Below, piece after piece: positions 59,029 to 64,000 of a stretch of 64,000 nucleotides of DNA. Positions within the stretch are counted from its first letter, which is position 1; each line of letters begins with the position of its first letter. The stretch lies in contig NZ_CP104578.1 of the NCBI RefSeq assembly GCF_036826855.1, positions 3,596,001 to 3,660,000 on the forward strand, written 5' to 3'. The DNA comes from Streptomyces sp. SJL17-4. Lineage in GTDB: Bacteria; Actinomycetota; Actinomycetes; Streptomycetales; Streptomycetaceae. A program made the position numbers and the translations under genes. The notes beneath the pieces were generated by a model. That model had not been told where the DNA came from. It saw nothing but the letters and a program-made list of their open reading frames with translations, and did no database searches.

Positions 59029-60477
59029 TCACGCGGCGATCAGGTCCTTCTCCCCGGCCTCCGCCTCGGCCGCCCCCTCCGCCTTCCGTCGGGCCTCCTG
59101 GCGCCGCGACGGCGCGAACAGCACCGCCACCGCGCCGAGCGCCACCGCCGCCGCGCCGACCCACAGCGCGGGCAGCAGCCCGTCGACGAAGCTCTGGCCG
59201 GTCTGGTAGCCGCCCTGGGCGGCGAAGATCGAGGCCATCACGGCGACGCCGAGCGCGCCGCCGACCTCGCGCAGCGCGTTGTTGGCGCCGGACGCGATGC
59301 CCTGCTCGGAGGGGCGGACGCTGGACATCACGAGGTTGGCCGCCGGTGCGAAGTACAGCGCCATGCCGACGCCGCTCACGACGAGGGCGGGGAGCTGGGC
59401 GGCGTACGAGGCGTCGGGGGTCAGGACGAGCGCGAACCAGGCGAGGCCGATCGCCTGGAGGGCGAGGCCCGCGGCGACGACCGGGCGGCCGCCGATCCGG
59501 TCGGAGAGGGCGCCCGCGAGCGGCGCGACGATCATCGGCATGCCGGTCCAGGGCAGCATCCGCAGTCCGGCCTCGGTGGGCGAGTAGCCGAGTACGCCCT
59601 GCATGTACTGGCTGAGCAGGAAGATCGAGCCGAACATGCCGAGGAACATCAGCAGGCTGGCGGCGTTGATCCCGGAGAAGGCGCGGTTGCGGAAGAGCCG
59701 CATGGGCAGCATCGGGGCCTTGGCGCGGATGCCGTGGTGGATGAATCCGCCGATGAGCGCCGTGCCGGCGATCAGTCCGGTGAGGACGGTCAGGGAGGTC
59801 CAGCCGTCGATCGGGCCGCGGATCAGCCCGTACACGATGCCGAACAGGCCGCCGCTGGCGAGGAGTGTGCCGGCGATGTCGAGGCGGGCGCCGGTGCCGT
59901 GCGACTCGGCCAGGCGCAGCCGGGCGAGCGGGAGCAGGGCGAGGCCGAGCGGGACGTTCAGCCAGAAGATCCACTGCCAGGAGAGGTGCTCGGTGAGGGT
60001 GCCGCCGATGAGCGGGCCGGAGGCGACGGCGAGTCCCTGGACGGCGCCCCAGATGCCGAAGGCCGTGCCGCGCTTGGCGGCCGGGACGGCGGCGGTGAGC
60101 AGGGTGAGTGTGAGCGGCATCATGATCGCGGCGCCGACGCCCTGGACGGCGCGGGCGGCGATCAGGGCGTCGATGCCGGGGGCGAGGGCGGCCGCGGCGG
60201 AGGCGCCGGTGAAGACGGTGAGTCCGACCATGAAGAGCCGGCGGCGGCCGAAGCGGTCGCCGAGGGCCGCGCCGAACATGAGCAGGACGGCGAACGTGAG
60301 GGTGTAGGCGCTCACCGTCCATTCGAGGTCGTGCAGCGCTCCTCCGAGGTCCTCGCGGATCGAGGGGAGGGCGGTGGTGACGACGAGGTTGTCGAGGGCC
60401 GCCATGAAGCCGGCGACGCTGGTGATGACGAGTGCCCAGGCTGCGGAACCGCGGCGGGCTGCTGCTGGCTGTTGCAT
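59029..60477 (-). CDS. MFS drug efflux transporter (DHA2, EmrB/QacA type)
   Basis: A 482-residue membrane protein with 14 predicted hydrophobic segments. The family motif DRFGRRRLFMVGL lies between TM2 and TM3 and the motif C-like VQGVGAAIMMPLTLTLLTAA region is present. These transporters export drugs or lipophilic compounds with proton antiport. The operator GTTAGT-N8-ACTAAC lies just upstream and the TetR gene follows, so it is repressed by that protein. Start MQQPAAARRGSAAW. Confidence 0.9.
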   Translation of the reverse strand: MQQPAAARRGSAAWALVITSVAGFMAALDNLVVTTALPSIREDLGGALHDLEWTVSAYTLTFAVLLMFGAALGDRFGRRRLFMVGLTVFTGASAAAALAPGIDALIAARAVQGVGAAIMMPLTLTLLTAAVPAAKRGTAFGIWGAVQGLAVASGPLIGGTLTEHLSWQWIFWLNVPLGLALLPLARLRLAESHGTGARLDIAGTLLASGGLFGIVYGLIRGPIDGWTSLTVLTGLIAGTALIGGFIHHGIRAKAPMLPMRLFRNRAFSGINAASLLMFLGMFGSIFLLSQYMQGVLGYSPTEAGLRMLPWTGMPMIVAPLAGALSDRIGGRPVVAAGLALQAIGLAWFALVLTPDASYAAQLPALVVSGVGMALYFAPAANLVMSSVRPSEQGIASGANNALREVGGALGVAVMASIFAAQGGYQTGQSFVDGLLPALWVGAAAVALGAVAVLFAPSRRQEARRKAEGAAEAEAGEKDLIAA

Positions 60478-60497
60478 GACTGCCCCTCAGATCTCAG

Positions 60498-60517
60498 GTT
60501 AGTTATTGCTGACTAAC
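60498..60517. promoter_or_regulatory. TetR operator 1 (MFS side)
   Basis: GTTAGT-N8-ACTAAC lies 21 bases upstream of the MFS start. The same half-sites and spacing recur at 61167-61186. Confidence 0.8.
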
Positions 60518-60588
60518 TTTCGCGCCCATGAAAGAGCCGGTGACAGAGCCGGCGAAGGAGCCGGGACATACGAGGGCGGGCGGCGGCG

Positions 60589-61158
60589 CTACTTCTCCAG
60601 ACGGCCGAGGCTGCGGGCGGCGGGGTAGAACCCCTCCCAGACCCGATGCTCGGGCGGAAAGCCCATGGCGACGAGGGTGTTGATGAGCATCCCGTACGCC
60701 AGGAAGGTCGTGGTCTCGTCGACATCGGCGCCGAGCGCGAGGTGGACGGTCTCCCAGAGCCGCATCCAGCCGGCCCGAACGGCCTCGCCGAACTCGTGGT
60801 CGCCGGCCGCCTCGGCGGCGGCGACGGTCACGTACACCTGCATCTGCATGAGGAGCCGGTCGGGGTCCTCGGCGATGATCCGCGTGTACGCGTTGGCCAT
60901 GGAGCGGAGGGCCTCCTCGCCGGACAGCCCCTCCGAGGCCTCCTCGAAGACACGGATCGTGTCGCGGATGCAGCGCTCGGAGGCGGCCAGGAAGATGGCC
61001 TTCTTGCCCGGGAAGAGCCGGAAGAGGTACGGCTGCGAGACACCCACGCGCTTGGCGATCGCCTCGGTGGACGTGCCGTAGTAGCCGCCGCGGCTGAACT
61101 CGCTCATCGCCGCGCGAATGACGCTCTCGCGCCGCTCCTCCGCACTCATCCTGACCAT
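60589..61158 (-). CDS. TetR-family transcriptional repressor
   Basis: A 189-residue TetR-type regulator. N-terminal DNA-binding domain: IRAAMSEFSRGGYYGTSTEA followed by IAKRVGVSQPYLFRLFPGKK, the HTH. The C-terminal ligand pocket is helical. It is encoded upstream of the MFS gene on the same strand, with a 28-bp operator at its own promoter, so it autoregulates and controls the exporter. MVRMSAEERRES is the annotated start; an inner ATG (MSAEE) is possible. Confidence 0.9.
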   Translation of the reverse strand: MVRMSAEERRESVIRAAMSEFSRGGYYGTSTEAIAKRVGVSQPYLFRLFPGKKAIFLAASERCIRDTIRVFEEASEGLSGEEALRSMANAYTRIIAEDPDRLLMQMQVYVTVAAAEAAGDHEFGEAVRAGWMRLWETVHLALGADVDETTTFLAYGMLINTLVAMGFPPEHRVWEGFYPAARSLGRLEK

Positions 61159-61162
61159 GAGA

Positions 61163-61190
61163 CCAAGTTAGTACTCAATCACTAACTTGG
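61163..61190. promoter_or_regulatory. TetR operator 2 (own promoter)
   Basis: A 28-bp perfect inverted repeat with 10-bp arms, CCAAGTTAGT-N8-ACTAACTTGG, immediately upstream of the TetR start. It contains the GTTAGT-N8-ACTAAC core shared with operator 1. Confidence 0.85.
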
Positions 61191-61256
61191 CAAGGGGAAG
61201 GAACGGCGGCCGCTCTCCGCGGCCGCCCGCCCCTGATCGGCGATCGATCGGTGCGA

Positions 61257-61685
61257 CTACGCGAGCCGGACCACGGCCCGGGACATGCCCAGAACCTTCT
61301 GGCCCGCGCACATCGCGGTGAGGTCGACCCGCACCTGCTGGTCGTCCAGCTTGGCGGCGACCTTGGCGCTGACCTCGATCAGCGCACCGGCCTCGTCGTT
61401 GGGGACGACGACGGGCTTGGTGAAGCGGACGCCGTACTCGACGACGGCCGCGGGGTCGCCGGCCCAGTCGGTGACGACGCGGATCGCCTCGGCCATGGTG
61501 AACATGCCGTGGGCGATGACGTCGGGGAGGCCGACCTCCACCGCGAACTTCTCGTTCCAGTGGATGGGGTTGAAGTCCCCGGAGGCGCCGGCGTACCGGA
61601 CGAGCGTGGCGCGACTCACAGGGAAGGTCTGCGCGGGCAGCTCGGTGCCGACCTCGACCTCGTCGTAGGCGATCTTCGCGGTCAT
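61257..61685 (-). CDS. MaoC-family (R)-hydratase/dehydratase, HadB-like
   Basis: A 142-residue hot-dog-fold protein. The hydratase motif with catalytic Asp and His is visible as YAGASGDFNPIHWNEKFAVE. Starts MTAKIAYDEVEVGTELP. In mycobacteria HadB is the catalytic half of the 3-hydroxyacyl-ACP dehydratase of FAS-II-type elongation. The partner half is encoded immediately upstream (61688). Function in Streptomyces is not settled. The order with rpmG is conserved in actinobacteria. Confidence 0.85.
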   Translation of the reverse strand: MTAKIAYDEVEVGTELPAQTFPVSRATLVRYAGASGDFNPIHWNEKFAVEVGLPDVIAHGMFTMAEAIRVVTDWAGDPAAVVEYGVRFTKPVVVPNDEAGALIEVSAKVAAKLDDQQVRVDLTAMCAGQKVLGMSRAVVRLA

Positions 61686-61687
61686 GG

Positions 61688-62140
61688 TCAGGCCCCCTCG
61701 GGTGCGCGGGAGACGAGCTTCGTCCAGGCGGTCACGACGTGCTCGCCGGACTCGTCGTGGACCTCGCCGCGGATGTCCAGGATGTCGTTGCCGGCGAGGG
61801 ACTTGATCGCCTCGATGGTGGAGGTGACCGAGAGTCGGTCCCCGGCGCGCACGGGCCGGGTGTAGACGAACTTCTGGTCGCCGTGGACGACCCGGCTGTA
61901 GTCGAGACCCAGCTGGGGGTCCTCGATGACCGCGCCGGCCGCCTTGAACGTGATGGCGAACACAAAAGTCGGCGGAGCGATCACATCGGGATGCCCGAGC
62001 TCCTTGGCCGCTTCCTGGTCGACGTACGCGGGATTCGCGTCCCCGATCGCCTCGGCGAACTCGCGGATCTTCTCGCGGCCGACCTCGTAGGCAGGGGTGG
62101 GCGGATAGGTCCGGCCCACGAAGGACTGGTCGAGCGCCAT
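61688..62140 (-). CDS. MaoC-like N-terminal dehydratase partner, HadA-like
   Basis: A 150-residue hot-dog protein (MALDQSFVGRTYPPTPAYEV; ANPAYVDQEAAKELGHPDVI) lacking the catalytic Asp-His pair of its neighbour, which is the HadA/UPF0336 pattern. It is expected to form a heterodimer with the 61257 product and to bind the acyl chain. Two bases separate it from the partner gene. Start at ATG 62140. Confidence 0.82.
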   Translation of the reverse strand: MALDQSFVGRTYPPTPAYEVGREKIREFAEAIGDANPAYVDQEAAKELGHPDVIAPPTFVFAITFKAAGAVIEDPQLGLDYSRVVHGDQKFVYTRPVRAGDRLSVTSTIEAIKSLAGNDILDIRGEVHDESGEHVVTAWTKLVSRAPEGA

Positions 62141-62178
62141 GGACTCGATACCTCCTGGATTTGTTGCCGACAAACGAC

Positions 62179-62211
62179 ACGAGGCCGCCCCCGAGTGGGG
62201 ACGGCCTCGTG
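62179..62211 (-). terminator. rpmG terminator
   Basis: CACGAGGCCGTCCCC-type arm (62197-62211) pairs with GGGGGCGGCCTCGTG-type arm (62179-62192), with one mismatch. It is located 12 bases past the rpmG stop. Confidence 0.8.
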
Positions 62212-62222
62212 TACGAGCCTGA

Positions 62223-62387
62223 TTAGCGCGTCTCGCGGTGTGCAGTGTGCGAGTTGCAGCGGGGGCAGTGCTTCTTCATCTCAAGACGGTCCGGGTTGTT
62301 ACGCCGGTTCTTCTTGGTGATGTAGTTCCGCTCCTTGCACTCCACGCAGGCCAGCGTGATCTTCGGGCGGACGTCGGTGGCAGCCAC
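62223..62387 (-). CDS. rpmG: 50S ribosomal protein L33
   Basis: A 54-residue L33 of the zinc-ribbon type: CVECKERNY with one CxxC pair and CPRCNSH with the second. The GTG at 62385-62387 ((M)[11 protein letters not shown]) is taken as start. A zinc-free paralog is usually present elsewhere in Streptomyces. Confidence 0.94.
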
Positions 62388-62473
62388 GTGAGTGCTCCTT
62401 GGACGGATGGGACGGATGAACGCATAAAAGAGTAGCCGATCGAAGGACCGACCCCACAATCGGCTACCGTGTG

Positions 62474-62546
62474 TAGCGGTGACCGGACTTGAACCGGTGA
62501 CACAGCGATTATGAGCCGCTTGCTCTACCGACTGAGCTACACCGCT
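62474..62546 (-). tRNA. tRNA-Met (CAT), elongator type
   Basis: A 73-base cloverleaf with acceptor AGCGGTG paired to CACCGCT, anticodon loop CTCATAA (CAT) and T-loop TTCAAGT. It lacks the GGG/CCC anticodon stem of the initiator, so it is elongator Met (or a lysidine-modified Ile tRNA, which I cannot exclude). CCA is not encoded. Confidence 0.92.
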
Positions 62547-62591
62547 TTGATGATCCGGATCCCGCCCGAAGGCGGGGGTCCTTCTCACCAG

Positions 62592-62664
62592 AGCCCCAAT
62601 ACGGAATCGAACCGTAGACCTTCTCCTTACCATGGAGACGCTCTACCGACTGAGCTATTGGGGC
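62592..62664 (-). tRNA. tRNA-Thr (GGT)
   Basis: A 73-base cloverleaf with acceptor GCCCCAA paired to TTGGGGC, D-arm GCTC...GAGC, anticodon loop ATGGTAA (GGT) and T-loop TTCGATT. CCA is not encoded. It lies 45 bases from tRNA-Met. Confidence 0.95.
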
Positions 62665-62870
62665 GAGCGAGGAAGACATTACACGGTCTCCGGCCCATCA
62701 CCCAAATCCGTTTCGCAGCGCCCTCCCGACGGCCCTCACCAGGCGTCACGTACGCCACTCGTGGCCTCATCGGTACGACTATTGCGCTCCTCCTCGAAGC
62801 TCGCTCCGAGCGCCCCTAGGCTCTGCCCCACCCTTCGTGATCTTGATCCTGAGGAGCCTTGAGGAGACCG

Positions 62871-64000
62871 ATGTCAGCCGACAGCAAGCAGCCCCAGCCG
62901 CCCGAGGACGGGGCCGCCACCACGGCCGACTCGACCTCGCTCCTGCTCTCCCACGCACGGCTCACCGACGGGCGGACCGTGGACGTACGGCTCGTCGGCG
63001 GCCGGATCGAGGCGGTCGGCACGGCCGGCAGCCTCACCGCCGTGGGCGCCCGCGTGGACCTCGCCGGCTATCTGCTGCTGCCCGCCGCCGCCGAACCCCA
63101 CGCCCACTCCGACACCGCGCTCTCCGCCGACTCCCCCGGGCCCGTCTCGTACGCCCCCGAGGAGGTGCAGCGCCGGGCCACCGAGGCCGCGCTGCTCCAG
63201 CTCGGCCACGGCGCGACCGCGCTCCGCGCGCACGTACGGATCGGCGACGTGCACGGACTCGGCCCGCTCGAAGCCGTCCTCCAGGCCCGGCGCTCCCTGC
63301 GCGGACTCGTGGACCTGACCACGGTCGCGGTGCCCCGGCTGCTCACCGGGGTGGCGGGCGCGGACGGGCTCGCGATGCTGCGGGACGCGGTGAAGATGGG
63401 CGCCGGGGTGGTGGGCGGCTGCCCGGACGTCGACCCTGACCCGGCGGGGTACGTGGAGGCGGTCCTGGAGGTCGCGGCCGAGCACGGCGTACCGGTCGAC
63501 CTGCACACGGACGGGGACGACCCCGCCCGGCTCGCCCGGCTCGCGGCGATGGCCGGCGGGCTGCGGCCCGGGGTCACGATCGGCCCGTGCGCGGGCCTCG
63601 GCCGGCTCCCCTCCGACGTGGCGCGGCGGGCGGCGGACGGGCTCGCGGCGGCCGGGGTGACCGTGGTCTGCCTGCCGCAGGGCGGCTGCGGGGGTACGGA
63701 GCCGCGCGGCGCGGCGCCGGTACGGCTGCTGCGGGCGGCCGGGGTGCGGGTCGCGGCGGGCAGCGGGGCGATGCGGGACGTGGCCAACCCGGTCGGACGC
63801 GGCGATCCGCTGGAGGCGGCGTACCTCCTCGCCTCGCTCGGCGGGCTGCCGGCCGAGGAGGCGTACGCGGTGGTGAGCGCGGAGGCGCGGGCGGTGATGG
63901 GGCTGCCGGAGGTCCGGGTCGAGGCCGGTTTCCCGGCGGATCTGCTCGCGGTGCGCGGCGAGCGCCTGTCGGGCGTGCTGTCCCTCGCGTACAGCCGGAT
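62871..64000 (+). CDS. Amidohydrolase-family protein (3' end beyond window)
   Basis: At least 376 residues of a metal-dependent amidohydrolase of the cytosine-deaminase/imidazolonepropionase type. The N-terminal HxH ligand pair is in AEPHAHSDT, a later His is in PVDLHTDGDD, and a Ser/Gly-rich motif near VAAGSGAMRDV occupies the site where the catalytic Asp usually is. A terminal region LPEVRVEAGFPADLLAVRGE resembles the family C-terminus. The substrate is unknown. GAGGAG lies 5 bases upstream of ATG 62871. Cut by the window end. Confidence 0.75.
   Translation, partial: MSADSKQPQPPEDGAATTADSTSLLLSHARLTDGRTVDVRLVGGRIEAVGTAGSLTAVGARVDLAGYLLLPAAAEPHAHSDTALSADSPGPVSYAPEEVQRRATEAALLQLGHGATALRAHVRIGDVHGLGPLEAVLQARRSLRGLVDLTTVAVPRLLTGVAGADGLAMLRDAVKMGAGVVGGCPDVDPDPAGYVEAVLEVAAEHGVPVDLHTDGDDPARLARLAAMAGGLRPGVTIGPCAGLGRLPSDVARRAADGLAAAGVTVVCLPQGGCGGTEPRGAAPVRLLRAAGVRVAAGSGAMRDVANPVGRGDPLEAAYLLASLGGLPAEEAYAVVSAEARAVMGLPEVRVEAGFPADLLAVRGERLSGVLSLAYSR

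Overview
The window is a high-GC actinobacterial chromosome segment, almost certainly Streptomyces. The evidence is the ribosomal/RNA polymerase gene order, the long acidic N-terminal extension on NusG, GTG and TTG starts, a divergent WhiB-type Fe-S regulator, and an ECF sigma factor paired with a DGPF protein. Nearly all housekeeping genes lie on the minus strand, so transcription runs right to left.

Region 1 (1-13892, minus) is the S10-spc-alpha ribosomal supercluster: rpsJ-rplCDWB-rpsS-rplV-rpsC-rplP-rpmC-rpsQ, rplNXE-rpsNH-rplFR-rpsE-rpmD-rplO, then secY-adk-map, infA, rpmJ and a truncated rpsM. Strong hairpins sit inside it (rpsQ/rplN, rpsN/rpsH, rplO/secY, adk/map). Region 2 (14338-18130) holds an ECF sigma factor with its DGPF partner and a divergent PIG-L deacetylase lipoprotein. 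Region 3 (18217-22797, minus) is the str operon rpsL-rpsG-fusA-tuf with a clear promoter. The rpsJ and rpsL leaders share a nearly identical 25-nt hairpin element.

Region 4 (22890-41303) is the notable insertion. It is an almost wholly plus-strand, phage-derived cluster between rpsL and rpoC. It encodes an XRE repressor, a WhiB-like protein, a Cys-rich protein and a MerR-like protein. It then encodes a tail terminator, a tail tube, G/GT chaperones joined by a -1 frameshift, two tape-measure proteins, a distal tail protein, three paralogous receptor-binding-like proteins, a hub, minor tail proteins, an amidase endolysin and two small membrane proteins. I find no capsid, portal, terminase, integrase, replication or sheath gene. 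The best reading is a domesticated non-contractile (F-type) tail-like bacteriocin with a lysis cassette. A perfect actinobacterial SOS box (TCGAAC-N4-GTTCGA) lies inside it, and a shared putative operator lies both near the regulators and ahead of the tail operon. Induction by DNA damage is therefore plausible.

Region 5 (41380-54597, minus) is tRNA-Trp, secE-nusG, rplKA, a lipoprotein gene, rplJL and rpoBC. Individual promoters, L10- and L1-type leader structures and terminators are recognisable. Region 6 (54805-64000) holds an aminotransferase, an adenosine deaminase-like gene, a hypothetical gene, murB, an MFS exporter with its TetR regulator and two matching operators, a MaoC-type dehydratase pair, rpmG, tRNA-Met, tRNA-Thr and a truncated amidohydrolase.
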